Positions 19,321 to 28,570 of a stretch of DNA of 64,000 bases are shown here, piece after piece. The translations under genes and the position numbers were made by a program. The stretch comes from Microbacterium sp. GCS4 (GTDB lineage Bacteria > Actinomycetota > Actinomycetes > Actinomycetales > Microbacteriaceae), in assembly GCF_001262495.1 (NCBI RefSeq), contig NZ_LGYE01000004.1, positions 186,001 to 250,000 on the forward strand. The letters run 5' to 3'. The notes beneath the pieces are model-generated. The model searched no databases. It saw only the letters and a list, made by a program, of their open reading frames with translations, and was not told the origin of the DNA. Every line of letters begins with the position of its first letter. Within the stretch, counting starts at the first letter, position 1.

Positions 19321-20769
19321 ATGTCCACAGCACAGAATGCCGAAGGCATCCGGCGCAAGGTGATCGCCGTGAGCATCGCGGCCGCGCTGGGAGGATTCCT
19401 CTTCGGCTTCGACACCGCGGTCATCAACGGGGCGGTGGATGCTCTCGCGGGCACCGTGTCGGGCTTCGATCTGGGCGTCGGGCTCAAGGGCTTCGCGGTC
19501 TCCTCGGCGCTGATCGGCTGCGCCGTCGGAGCCTGGTTCGCCGGCCCGATCGCGAACAGACGCGGACGAATCCCCGTCATGGTGGTGGCCGCGGCGATGT
19601 TCTTCATCTCCGCGATCGGCTCCGGACTCGCGTTCAGCGTCGTCGATCTCATCATCTGGCGCGTGATCGGCGGGCTCGGCGTGGGTGCGGCGTCGGTGAT
19701 TGCACCGGCCTACATCGCGGAGGTCTCACCGGCAGCGATCCGCGGCAGACTCGGATCGCTGCAGCAGCTCGCGATCGTGACGGGTATCTTCGCGGCCCTC
19801 CTGTCGGACGCGCTGCTGGCCGGTATCGCCGGCGAGGCGGATCAGCCCCTGTGGGGCCTCACTGCCTGGCGCTGGATGTTCATGGTCGCGGCGATCCCGG
19901 CTCTGGTCTACGGGCTCGTGTCGCTGCGGCTGCCCGAGTCGCCGAGGTATCTGGTGAGGAAGGGCGACATCGAGAAGGCCTCCGAGGTGCTGCAGACCGT
20001 CACCGGCACGGTCGACGTCAAGGCGAAGATCACGGAGATCACCGGAACGATCGACACGGAGAAGAGCGAGTCCCTGCGCGACCTCCGCGGCAGCAGGCTC
20101 GGCCTCAAACCGATCGTGTGGGTCGGGATCCTGCTCTCGGTGTTCCAGCAATTCGTGGGCATCAACGTGATCTTCTACTACTCGACGACTCTGTGGCAGT
20201 CGGTGGGCTTCGACGAGTCGAGCGCACTGCTGACCTCCGTGATCACGTCCGTGACGAACATCGTCGTGACGATCATCGCGATTCTGCTGGTCGACAAGGT
20301 CGGTCGGCGCATCATGCTGCTGGTCGGTTCGGTGGGCATGACGGTCACGCTCGGACTCATGGCGCTCGCGTTCTCCTTCGGCACTCTCAACGCCGAGGGG
20401 ACCGCCACGCTGCCCGACCCCTGGGCGACCGTGGCCCTGATCTGTGCGAACGGCTTCGTGGTGTTCTTCGGTGCGACCTGGGGTCCGCTGGTGTGGGTGC
20501 TGCTGGGCGAGATCTTCCCGAACTCGATCCGCGCCGGAGCACTGGCGGTCGCGGCCGCGGCGCAGTGGGCGGCGAATTTCTTCATCTCGACGACGTTCCC
20601 CGTCTTCGCCGAGATCGGACTCACCTTCGCCTACGGTTTCTACGCGTTCTTCGCGCTGCTGTCGTTCTTCTTCGTGTACTTCAAGGTGCCGGAGACCAAG
20701 GGCAAGGAGTTGGAGGAGATGTCCGACGAACTCACCGTGCAGCGCCGGGGACGCCCGAAGCCGACGTAG
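19321..20769 (+). CDS. Sugar porter family MFS transporter
   Basis: The 482-residue protein has twelve predicted membrane helices and the sugar porter signatures: GGFLFGFDTAVINGA in helix 1, RRGRIPV between helices 2 and 3, PESPRYLV after helix 6, QQFVGINVIFYYSTT in helix 7, and PETKGKELEEM at the C-terminus. Such proteins are proton-coupled hexose or polyol importers; the substrate is not readable. GAGGGGG six bases upstream favours the ATG at 19321 over an in-frame GTG at 19303. A TAGACT box at about 19288 may be its -10. It interrupts the usual parB-to-trxA neighbourhood. Confidence 0.9.
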   Translation: MSTAQNAEGIRRKVIAVSIAAALGGFLFGFDTAVINGAVDALAGTVSGFDLGVGLKGFAVSSALIGCAVGAWFAGPIANRRGRIPVMVVAAAMFFISAIGSGLAFSVVDLIIWRVIGGLGVGAASVIAPAYIAEVSPAAIRGRLGSLQQLAIVTGIFAALLSDALLAGIAGEADQPLWGLTAWRWMFMVAAIPALVYGLVSLRLPESPRYLVRKGDIEKASEVLQTVTGTVDVKAKITEITGTIDTEKSESLRDLRGSRLGLKPIVWVGILLSVFQQFVGINVIFYYSTTLWQSVGFDESSALLTSVITSVTNIVVTIIAILLVDKVGRRIMLLVGSVGMTVTLGLMALAFSFGTLNAEGTATLPDPWATVALICANGFVVFFGATWGPLVWVLLGEIFPNSIRAGALAVAAAAQWAANFFISTTFPVFAEIGLTFAYGFYAFFALLSFFFVYFKVPETKGKELEEMSDELTVQRRGRPKPT

Positions 20770-20778
20770 GCTGGAAGC

Positions 20779-21114
20779 ATGACCGAGTCCGTTCCCCGCC
20801 GTGCCAGCCTCGAAGTGCTGCGCGCCGAGGCGTCGGACGAGCTCGCGGTGCTGATCCAGGAGCGCCTGCTGGGCGGCGAGGATCCGTGGGACTTCATGGA
20901 GGAGCTCCCGAGCGTCGACGAGCTGGTCGTCTACCTGCTCCGTGCCGACAACATCACCGCGAACGACGGTGTGCGTCCGAATGAGGCCCGGCACTACCGC
21001 GTGCTGCGCCAGATCGCGCTGGAGTATCCGGAGCTCACACCGGCGGTGTGGGGTCTGCTCGACGAGAAGCAGCGTCATCGCCGCTGGGATCCGACGATCG
21101 CCGACGCCTCCTGA
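20779..21114 (+). CDS. Conserved hypothetical protein
   Basis: This 111-residue soluble, acidic protein has no signal or membrane segment and no catalytic motif I can name. It looks helical, with DPWDFMEELPSVDELVVYLL at about residues 34-53 and ARHYRVLRQIALEYPELT in the middle. It begins nine bases after the sugar porter and ends three bases before the GrpB gene, so the three may share a transcript. Confidence 0.75.
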   Translation: MTESVPRRASLEVLRAEASDELAVLIQERLLGGEDPWDFMEELPSVDELVVYLLRADNITANDGVRPNEARHYRVLRQIALEYPELTPAVWGLLDEKQRHRRWDPTIADAS

Positions 21115-21117
21115 CGC

Positions 21118-21651
21118 ATGCCGCGGATGCTGGTGGCCTACGACTCGGCGTGGCCTGAGCGTTTCGCGGAGCTGGCCGACGGCATCCGTGCGGTGGCGGA
21201 TCCGGAGTGGGTCATCGAGCACATCGGGTCGACCGCGGTGCCCGGTCTGCGGGCCAAGCCGATCATCGACCTCGCGGTCCGCGTCTCCGATCACGGCGAG
21301 TTCGAGACGCATCGGCCCGCGCTCGAGCGCGCCGGGTGGGCTGTCGGCAGTGGTGTGCGCACGCACCCTGTGATGGTGCGGGAGAGCGACGGCATCCGCA
21401 CGGCGATCGCGCACTTCTTCGAGGCGGAGCACTGGGATGCCGTGAACCAGCGGCTCCTGCGCGACTGGCTGCGGACGCATCCTGAGGATGCTGCGCGCTA
21501 CGCGCATGCGAAGTGCGATGCGGTGGCGGCCGCTGCGCGCGGAACCGCGTCGTACAACGACGCCAAGACCCCGATCGTCCAGGAACTCGTCGACCAGGCT
21601 CGCGCAGCGCGCGGGCTGTCCTCCGTCCCCGTCTCGGACAAGCGCGAATGA
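21118..21651 (+). CDS. GrpB family nucleotidyltransferase-like protein
   Basis: The 177-residue protein belongs to the GrpB family (UPF0157), a branch of the nucleotidyltransferase fold. Motifs are VIEHIGSTAVPGLRAKPIIDL at about residues 37-57, with the family's GSTAVPG and KPxIDxxV, and a C-terminal YNDAKTPIV stretch. The target of GrpB proteins is unknown. It is followed at once by a strong terminator shared with convergent trxA. Confidence 0.88.
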   Translation: MPRMLVAYDSAWPERFAELADGIRAVADPEWVIEHIGSTAVPGLRAKPIIDLAVRVSDHGEFETHRPALERAGWAVGSGVRTHPVMVRESDGIRTAIAHFFEAEHWDAVNQRLLRDWLRTHPEDAARYAHAKCDAVAAAARGTASYNDAKTPIVQELVDQARAARGLSSVPVSDKRE

Positions 21652-21687
21652 CGAAGGGCCGTCACCCGTGGGGGTGACGGCCCTTCG
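21652..21687. terminator. Bidirectional terminator between GrpB gene and trxA
   Basis: A perfect 16-base stem, CGAAGGGCCGTCACCC (21652-21667) and GGGTGACGGCCCTTCG (21672-21687), with a 4-base loop lies between two convergent genes. Confidence 0.92.
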
Positions 21688-21701
21688 TGCGATCTGGGGG
21701 A

Positions 21702-22025
21702 TCAGCCGATGTAGGCGGCGAGATCCTGCTCGAGGGCGTGCTTCGGCTTGGCGCCGATGATGGTCGTCTTGACCTCTCCGCCCTGGAACACCTTCATCGC
21801 GGGAATCGAGGTGATCTGGTACTGCATCGCGAGCTGCGGGTTCTCGTCCACGTTCAGCTTGACGATGGTGATCTTGTCGGGGTTGTCGGCCTGGATCTGG
21901 TCGAGCACCGGGGCGACCATACGACACGGGCCGCACCACTCGGCCCAGAAGTCCACCAGCACGGGACCCTCGGCCTGAAGGACGTCCTGCTCCCAGGTCG
22001 CCTGGCTCGTAGTCTTTGCACTCAT
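21702..22025 (-). CDS. trxA: Thioredoxin
   Basis: This 107-residue protein is a standard thioredoxin with the redox-active WCGPC at about residues 30-34 and the cis-proline loop SIPAM near 73-77. It reduces cytoplasmic protein disulfides and is itself reduced by TrxB, encoded directly upstream (68 bases). AAGGAG eight bases before the ATG supports the start. Confidence 0.97.
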   Translation of the reverse strand: MSAKTTSQATWEQDVLQAEGPVLVDFWAEWCGPCRMVAPVLDQIQADNPDKITIVKLNVDENPQLAMQYQITSIPAMKVFQGGEVKTTIIGAKPKHALEQDLAAYIG

Positions 22026-22093
22026 CAGTAGTTCTCCTTGATTCGAGGTTCGCCTGCTACAACAGCGGGCGAGGTGAAACTGTTCCCCGCCGC

Positions 22094-23068
22094 TCAGGCG
22101 GTGATGATCTCCGCGGCCTCGGCGGCCGGGACCTCGACCGAGGCGTCATCGAAATCCGCGAGGAAGTGCTCGGCATCCAGAGCCGCGACCGTACCGGAGC
22201 CGGCAGCCGTGATGGCCTGACGGTAGGTGGGGTCGATCACGTCGCCGGCCGCGAAGACACCGGGCACCGAGGTCTTCGACGAGCGGCCGTCGACCCAGAT
22301 CGTGCCCTCGGCCGTGAGGTCGAGCTTGTCGTGCACGAGGTGCGTGCGCGGGTCGTTGCCGATCGCGATGAACAGGCCGTCGAGGGCGAGGTCACGCTGC
22401 GAACCGTCGACCGTGGACGTGAGCTTCACGCCCGTCACGGTGTCGCCGCCGAGGACTTCGGCGACCTCACTGTTCCACACGAACTCGATCTTCTCGTTCG
22501 CGAACGCGCGCTCCTGCATGATCTTCGACGCGCGCAGGGTGTCCTTGCGGTGGATCACATAGACCTTGTCGGCGAAGCGCGTGAGGAACGTCGCCTCTTC
22601 CATCGCCGAGTCGCCGCCGCCGACGACCGCGATGGTCTTCTCGCGGAAGAAGAAGCCGTCGCAGGTGGCGCACCAGGAGACGCCGTAGCCCGAGAGGCGC
22701 TCTTCGCCCTCGATGCCGAGCTTGCGGTAGGCGGAGCCGGTCGCGTAGATGAGCGACTGCGCCTCGTGCACGGTGCCGCTGCCGAGGGTGACCCTCTTGA
22801 CGGGGCCGGCGACGTCGAGCTCGGTGACGTCGTCGTAGACGACCTCCGTGCCGAACTTCTCGGCCTGCTCCTGGAACTTCGCCATGAGCTCGGGGCCCTG
22901 GATGCCCTCGGGGAAGCCGGGGTAGTTCTCGACCTCGGTGGTGTTCATCAGCTCGCCGCCGACCTCGACCGAGCTCGCGATGAGCAGCGGCTTGAGGTTC
23001 GCGCGCGCCGCGTAGATGGCGGCGGTGAATCCGGCGGGGCCGGAGCCGATGATGATGACCTGACGCAT
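22094..23068 (-). CDS. trxB: Thioredoxin reductase
   Basis: The 324-residue flavoenzyme uses NADPH to reduce thioredoxin. The FAD-binding GSGPAGFTAAIYAAR is at residues 8-22, the redox pair CATCDG near 133-138, the NADPH-binding VVGGGDSAMEEA near 154-165, and the second FAD motif GVFAAGDV near 277-284. GGAGAGC precedes the ATG. It heads the trxB-trxA pair, 93 bases after murJ. Confidence 0.97.
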   Translation of the reverse strand: MRQVIIIGSGPAGFTAAIYAARANLKPLLIASSVEVGGELMNTTEVENYPGFPEGIQGPELMAKFQEQAEKFGTEVVYDDVTELDVAGPVKRVTLGSGTVHEAQSLIYATGSAYRKLGIEGEERLSGYGVSWCATCDGFFFREKTIAVVGGGDSAMEEATFLTRFADKVYVIHRKDTLRASKIMQERAFANEKIEFVWNSEVAEVLGGDTVTGVKLTSTVDGSQRDLALDGLFIAIGNDPRTHLVHDKLDLTAEGTIWVDGRSSKTSVPGVFAAGDVIDPTYRQAITAAGSGTVAALDAEHFLADFDDASVEVPAAEAAEIITA

Positions 23069-23161
23069 GTGCTCTCCGTGATCGAAGCGTTGCTGAGACG
23101 TCGGAAGACGCTCGACTGGTTCAACCCATGGTAACCGCGCGGCATTCCCGCGCGAGAGGGC

Positions 23162-24781
23162 TCAGCGTCCCGGCAGGAACCGGCGCAGCAGGGACCCGGC
23201 GACCTTGAGCTCGGGGGAGCGCAGCAGGGCGAGGATCAGCAGGTAGACGACGACCACGGCCGCGCCGATGATGCAGGTGCCGATCGCTCCCTGCAGCTTG
23301 TCGGCGGTGGTCCAACCCTCCGTACCGCCGAGGAGCAGGAACACGCCCCAGCCGGCGAATCCGGCGGGAATGCCGGCGATCGCGAAGCGCGCCACGGCCG
23401 AGAGCCAGGACCGGATCTGCAGTCCGCCGATCTTGCGGTGCAGCAGCCACGTCGCCACCACGACCTGGATGGTGCTCGCGATCGACTGGCCGAGCGCGAT
23501 CGTGGCCGCGAGAGAGGTGATCCCGATCACATCGGCGGCGAGCATCCACTGCGCGGCGAGGGCGCTCACCACCACGAGCACGCTCTGGAACAAGGTGAAC
23601 CAGAAGGGCGTGCGCGTGTCGCCGTAGGCGTAGAACGTGCGCTGCACGATGAACAGCACGGTGAGCGGGATCAGGCAGACGAGGAAGCACACGAGCACGA
23701 GCGCCGCGTCCTCGGCATCCGAGGCGGCGTTCGTGAAGATGCGGGAGGCCGGGATGGCGGCGGCGACGACGGCCGCGACCGCCGCGACGATGAAGAACAG
23801 GAGGGTGCGGATGCTGCGCGCGATGTCGGCCCGCACTTCGTCGTCCCGCCCGGCGGCCGCGTGCTCGCTGATCTGCGTGAAGTACGGGGTCCCGATCGAC
23901 AGCACGATGATCGAGTACGGGAGCATGAAGATGAGCCAGGCGTACTGGAAGGTTGCGACGGAGGCTGCCAGGTCCGATGCTTCGGTGAGGATGCGTGTCT
24001 GCACGAGCCCGGCGACGAGGCTTGCGACCGCCATGAGGAAGGTCCAGCCGGCGAGCTTTCCGACGTTACCCAGGCCGACTCCCCGCCAGCGGAAGTCCGG
24101 GCGCAGGGCGAGACCCGTGCGCCGCCAGAAGACCAGCAGGACGACGGCCTGCACGACGATGCCGAGCGTGGCGGTGCCGCCGAGCGCGGCGATCATGCCC
24201 GGTGTCCATTGCTCGATCCGCATGAGCGGTGCGCCGAAGAGCGCCCCGATGATGAGGAACCCGATGATCGAGACGATGTTGTTGACGACCGGGGCCCACG
24301 TGAACGGCCCGAAGATGCGGCGGGCGTTGAGCGCCTCGCCCAGCAGCGCGTAGAGGCCGTAGAAGAGGATCTGCGGCATGCACCAGTAGGCGAAGGCGGT
24401 CGCGAGGGCGAGGAACTCCGGCGTCGCCTTCTCACTCGAGAACAGCTGCACGAGCCAGGGCGAGGCGATCGTGGCGACCGCGGCGACGGCGACCAGTACG
24501 ACGGTGCCGAGCGTGAACAGCTTGGAGATGAAGGCGTTGCCACCGTCGGCATCCGCTGTGGCCTTGACGATCTGCGGGATGATGACCGCCGTCAGGACTC
24601 CCACAGAGATCAGAGAGAAGACGCTGTTGGGGAGCTGGTTCGCGATCGCGAACGAGTCCGCGGCACCGGCGGCGACCGAGCCGATCACGCCGACGAGGAC
24701 GATGGTGCGGACGAGACCGGTCACCCGCGAGATCAGGGTCCCCGCGCCGATGATGGCGCTCGCGCGCCCCAGACCGCTCAC
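23162..24781 (-). CDS. murJ: Lipid II flippase MurJ
   Basis: The 539-residue multi-pass protein of the MATE-like MurJ/MviN family moves lipid II across the membrane for peptidoglycan synthesis. It opens SGLGRASAIIGAGTLISRVTG, has the conserved NQLPNSVFSLISVG near residues 46-59 and about fourteen hydrophobic helices. The GTG start at 24781 overlaps the stop of the upstream DUF6049 gene as GTGA; a longer frame to 24940 lies inside that gene. Unlike the mycobacterial protein there is no C-terminal kinase-like extension. Confidence 0.93.
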   Translation of the reverse strand: MSGLGRASAIIGAGTLISRVTGLVRTIVLVGVIGSVAAGAADSFAIANQLPNSVFSLISVGVLTAVIIPQIVKATADADGGNAFISKLFTLGTVVLVAVAAVATIASPWLVQLFSSEKATPEFLALATAFAYWCMPQILFYGLYALLGEALNARRIFGPFTWAPVVNNIVSIIGFLIIGALFGAPLMRIEQWTPGMIAALGGTATLGIVVQAVVLLVFWRRTGLALRPDFRWRGVGLGNVGKLAGWTFLMAVASLVAGLVQTRILTEASDLAASVATFQYAWLIFMLPYSIIVLSIGTPYFTQISEHAAAGRDDEVRADIARSIRTLLFFIVAAVAAVVAAAIPASRIFTNAASDAEDAALVLVCFLVCLIPLTVLFIVQRTFYAYGDTRTPFWFTLFQSVLVVVSALAAQWMLAADVIGITSLAATIALGQSIASTIQVVVATWLLHRKIGGLQIRSWLSAVARFAIAGIPAGFAGWGVFLLLGGTEGWTTADKLQGAIGTCIIGAAVVVVYLLILALLRSPELKVAGSLLRRFLPGR

Positions 24782-26913
24782 GAGTGCTCCTCCGCGGCGG
24801 GCGACGAGTCCACGGCATCCTGATCCGTTGCCTCGGAGGTCTCGCGCTCGCGACGTCGCCGCACGACCGTGCGGATCGTCCCGAGTCCGAGGAGCAGCAC
24901 GATGAGACCGCCGAACACCACGAGGCCGATCGTCTCCCACTCGGCGCGGACGGACACCCGGACGCTCTCGACCTGGCCGATCGTGACCCCGGTCGGGCTG
25001 GAGAGCTGCAGGCGCAGGTTCACCTCGCCGCTGCCGACGCGGGCCGAGACGGGAACCTTGATGCGTTGCGTCGTGCCGGCCTGCACGGTGGCCTCCTGCG
25101 GGGACTCGACCTCGAGCCGGGGGTCGCTCGGCGACACCGAGAGTCGCACGTTCACGGGCCAGGGGAGGTCGTTGCGCACCGCGAACGGCAGGTCGGCATT
25201 CGCCGAGAGGAGCTGGATGGTGCTGCCGGGTGGGATGTCGACGGCGTTCAGCGTCGAGGCCGTGGCGTCCTCCACGGCCTCGACGGCCTCGTCATGGGCG
25301 GTGTCGCCCAGGCCGACGCCCGAGGCGCGCATGATCTGGATGCGCTTCGGGCTCAGGAGCAGCTGCGGGTCGTCGAGGAGTGTCGCGAAGTCTCCGAGCA
25401 CGGGCTCACCGGCGAGCATCCGCTGCAGGTCGGCTGCGCGCTCGGTGTCGGCCTCTGAGGTCAGAGTCGTCACGGCGGGCTGCGCCGAGAGGATGCCGGT
25501 GAGCCCGAAGCCCAGGGTGTCGACCGCGCTGATCGTCTCCTTCAGGGCGTCCGACGAGCGCGTCTCATCGCGGGACAGACCCACCAGGACGGGAGCCTCG
25601 GTGCTCGCTCGCCCCGAGAGCGACAGATGCGCGCTCGCCTCCGCCAGGAGCGCCTGACGCGCGGCGGAGTCGTTCTCGCTCGCGGCGCGGGACAGGGCGC
25701 CGGAGGCGGCGGCATCCGTCACGAGGACGTCGTGCCCGTCGATCGTCGAATGTCCGCCGATGGATCCGCTGGTGGACGAGGACGAGAGGATCGTGACCGT
25801 CGAGTCGCCGAAATAGCTCGCGAAGGTCGCGAGATCGGCGTCCGTGAGGGAGCTGCGCGGCCAGATGACGCCGGCGGTGGCACCGTCGACGGTCGTCAAC
25901 GCGTCGTCATCGGGCAGCACTGGGCCGTCCGTCGGAGCGGGGGTCGGCGCCGGCGCGCCGGAGGCGTCGGGTGTGGGCGTCGCCGGTGTCGCGGTGAAGC
26001 GGCTCGGGTCGAGGAACGGCGCGAGGGTCGTCGGACTCAGCGGGGCCGGGAGTCCGGCCTGCGACTGCGCCGTGAGGTCGGCGTCACCGAACTGCAGGGC
26101 GAAACGCTCATTGGGGAGGGCGTCCAATCGACGAAGCCATGCGGTCGCGGGTTCGGGGGCCGCGGACCCGAGCACGCGGATCGCTGCGGGGATCGCGGGG
26201 TCGATCGCGAGCACAGCCGAGGTGCCCGAGACACCGTCGAGCGCTGCGGTGAGCGCACCGTCGGCCGCGGTGAGCGTCGTGAGCTCCTCTGCGGACAGCA
26301 GTGCGCCGTCCGCGGGCGTCGCGGTGATCGGGACCACGATCGCGATGGGGCCCGCCGCGGGTTCGGACACGACGAGCACAGAGGTCGAGACGACGGGATC
26401 CTCGTCCGCGTCGTCGGTCACTCCCGAGAGGGTCGCGCGCAGGGGGTACACACCCGGCGTGAGGCCCGCGAGAGCTTCGGCGGGGATCAGCAGGGTCGAG
26501 GCGACGGTGGCGTCGGGCTCGACCGGGGAGGTGGTGTCCGTGCCGATCTGCGCGAAGGTGTCGGCGGTACCGGCGGTGTCGGCGTCGTCCAGCCAGGCCG
26601 ACAGTGCGGCCTCGTCGCCCAGGGGAGTGCCGCCGAGCTCGACCGTGATCCGTCCGGACGACAGAGGTACGTCAGAGCCGTTCTGCACGGTCAGGGAGGC
26701 TGTGGTGGCACTGCCGGGTGCGACGGTGCCGCGTGTCCCGGCGGAGACGGTGAGTTCGACGGAGGGATCGTCCGCGTCGGTCGCCGCCGTGGCGGTCGTG
26801 GCTCCTGCGGCGCCCGCGGCGCAGAGTCCGAGCACCGTGGCGACGACGACGGAGCGGCGCGCCAGGCGGAGAAGGCGCGCGCGCAGGCCGTTCTCGGGGA
26901 TGCTCGCGGTCAT
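24778..26913 (-). CDS. DUF6049 secreted membrane-anchored protein upstream of murJ
   Basis: The 711-residue protein has an N-terminal signal peptide (hydrophobic core at about residues 20-45, ending with ATTATA), a long extracellular part rich in Ala, Thr, Ser and Asp, and one C-terminal membrane helix (about residues 668-690) followed by a basic then acidic tail. An NEW3-type beta domain (PWPVNVRLSVSPSDPRLEV) lies near residues 585-660. In actinobacteria DUF6049 genes sit directly before murJ, and here they overlap (GTGA), so a joint cell-wall function is likely but not proven. The ATG at 26913 is chosen for its signal sequence; longer frames extend upstream. Confidence 0.85.
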   Translation of the reverse strand: MTASIPENGLRARLLRLARRSVVVATVLGLCAAGAAGATTATAATDADDPSVELTVSAGTRGTVAPGSATTASLTVQNGSDVPLSSGRITVELGGTPLGDEAALSAWLDDADTAGTADTFAQIGTDTTSPVEPDATVASTLLIPAEALAGLTPGVYPLRATLSGVTDDADEDPVVSTSVLVVSEPAAGPIAIVVPITATPADGALLSAEELTTLTAADGALTAALDGVSGTSAVLAIDPAIPAAIRVLGSAAPEPATAWLRRLDALPNERFALQFGDADLTAQSQAGLPAPLSPTTLAPFLDPSRFTATPATPTPDASGAPAPTPAPTDGPVLPDDDALTTVDGATAGVIWPRSSLTDADLATFASYFGDSTVTILSSSSTSGSIGGHSTIDGHDVLVTDAAASGALSRAASENDSAARQALLAEASAHLSLSGRASTEAPVLVGLSRDETRSSDALKETISAVDTLGFGLTGILSAQPAVTTLTSEADTERAADLQRMLAGEPVLGDFATLLDDPQLLLSPKRIQIMRASGVGLGDTAHDEAVEAVEDATASTLNAVDIPPGSTIQLLSANADLPFAVRNDLPWPVNVRLSVSPSDPRLEVESPQEATVQAGTTQRIKVPVSARVGSGEVNLRLQLSSPTGVTIGQVESVRVSVRAEWETIGLVVFGGLIVLLLGLGTIRTVVRRRRERETSEATDQDAVDSSPAAEEHS

Positions 26914-27011
26914 GGAGGTCTTCCTCGGGCGCCGGGAGTCCGGGCCGCCCGTGAGTGGTGACCTTGCGATTCTAGGCGTCCACGCGAAGGAGAACCCTGA
27001 AGGCGCGTAGA

Positions 27012-28541
27012 GTGACGGCCGTGTCCGACACCCCCGCGCCCGTACCCGATCAGACCCTGAGCACGGCTCTCGCCGCCGATCTCGACGCCGCGGACCTCCG
27101 CTCCGAGCCGCTCCGACGCCTGTGGGGCGAGGAGGCCGACGACGCGCTTGCTCGCGGTATGCGCGAGCCGATCCTCCGCGCGACGCGTGGGGACGACGGC
27201 ATCCTGGCGACCCTCGGTCGCCTGCTGGTGCTGGGGATGCGGCAGCCGACGGATGCCGTGGCTCGGGCGCTCCCGCGAGTGGGAGCCGACGGTCTCGTTC
27301 GCCTCGGTCTCGCACGTGCCGAAGGGGACGACGTCGTACCGACCGCCCTGGTGCGCCCGCAGTCCTTCGTCGACGCCGACGGCATGGGCGAGTGGTGGAT
27401 CGCGAGCGACCTCGACGAGGTGGCGCTCGACGGCGCTCTTCCCGCCGACCACGTGCTGGGGGTGGGAGGGGCTTCGCGCACTCTCGCGGAGATCATCATG
27501 CCCGTTGAGGTCGAGCGCGCTCTGGATCTGGGCACGGGATGCGGCATCCAGGCGCTGCTCGTCGCGCGCCACGCGGGATCCGTCGTCGCGACGGACATCT
27601 CGGCCCGCGCCCTCGCCTACGCCGAGCTGAACGCGCAGCTGAACGGCGTCGGGAACATCGAGTTCCGCCGGGGGAGCATGTTCGAGCCGGTGGCGGGTGA
27701 GGCGTTCGACCTGATCGTGTCGAATCCGCCGTTCGTCATCACGCCCCGCGTCGAGGGGGTGCCCGAGTACGAGTACCGCGACGGCGGCCTCATCGGGGAT
27801 GCCCTGGTCGAGCAGTTCGTGACGACGGTGCCTTCCTTCCTCACGGTCGGCGGCGTGGCACAGCTGCTGGGCAACTGGGAGTCGCGCGGGGGTCAGGCGG
27901 AGCTCGCGCTACGGGCGGGTCTCGATCGGCTGGCGTCGTGGGTGCCGGCCGATCTCGACCTCTGGGTCGTGCAGCGCGAGGAGCTCACCCCTCTCGGCTA
28001 CGCGGAGCTGTGGATCCGCGACGGCGGCACGACTCCGCGCGACGCGGCGTTCACTCCGTTGCTCACGGCCTGGCTCGACGATTTCGCCGACCGTGGCGTG
28101 ACGGCCATCGGGTTCGGGTACATCCTCATCCGGCGCCCGATCGGTGCGGCATCGTTGCGGCGCCTGGAATCGGTGACCCAGCCGGTGTCGAACGTCGGCG
28201 GGGCGCTGCGCGCCGGCCTCGCGTCGCACGACCTCCTCGCGGACGGGCTCCCGATCTCGCTCGTGACGTCCGCCGACGTGACCGAGGCGCGGCATCTGCT
28301 TCCCGGAAACGACGACCCCAGCATCATCGAGCTGCGTCAGGGAGGCGGATTCGCTCGCACGGTCTCGGTGGACTCCGCGCTCGCCGCGTTCGTGGGCGCG
28401 TGCGACGGGGAGCTCACGGTGATGCAGATCGCGGCGGCGCTCGCCGACCTGTTCGAGGTGCCGTTCGCCGACCTCTGGGCAGACCTGGAGCCGCGGATCC
28501 GAGCGCTCGTCGTGGACGGGTTCCTCCTGCCGGCGGAATAG
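27012..28541 (+). CDS. SAM-dependent methyltransferase with N- and C-terminal extensions
   Basis: The 509-residue protein has a central methyltransferase domain: LDLGTGCGIQALLVAR at about residues 176-191 binds SAM, and NPPF near 240 is the catalytic motif of enzymes that methylate planar nitrogens (HemK/RsmC-like N6-adenine or glutamine methylases). About 150 residues precede it and 220 follow, larger than PrmC. The substrate may be a nucleic acid base or a protein glutamine. Starts with GTG (27012), with a second GTG three codons on. Divergent from the DUF6049 gene, 98 bases away. Confidence 0.8.
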   Translation: MTAVSDTPAPVPDQTLSTALAADLDAADLRSEPLRRLWGEEADDALARGMREPILRATRGDDGILATLGRLLVLGMRQPTDAVARALPRVGADGLVRLGLARAEGDDVVPTALVRPQSFVDADGMGEWWIASDLDEVALDGALPADHVLGVGGASRTLAEIIMPVEVERALDLGTGCGIQALLVARHAGSVVATDISARALAYAELNAQLNGVGNIEFRRGSMFEPVAGEAFDLIVSNPPFVITPRVEGVPEYEYRDGGLIGDALVEQFVTTVPSFLTVGGVAQLLGNWESRGGQAELALRAGLDRLASWVPADLDLWVVQREELTPLGYAELWIRDGGTTPRDAAFTPLLTAWLDDFADRGVTAIGFGYILIRRPIGAASLRRLESVTQPVSNVGGALRAGLASHDLLADGLPISLVTSADVTEARHLLPGNDDPSIIELRQGGGFARTVSVDSALAAFVGACDGELTVMQIAAALADLFEVPFADLWADLEPRIRALVVDGFLLPAE

Positions 28542-28570
28542 CCGACGGCATCCATGCGTTCGCATACATC

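Noticed and set aside
24782..24940. Upstream extension of murJ
   Set aside because: The extra 53 residues are arginine-rich and lie wholly inside the preceding DUF6049 gene; the GTG at the stop overlap gives the conserved MurJ N-terminus.
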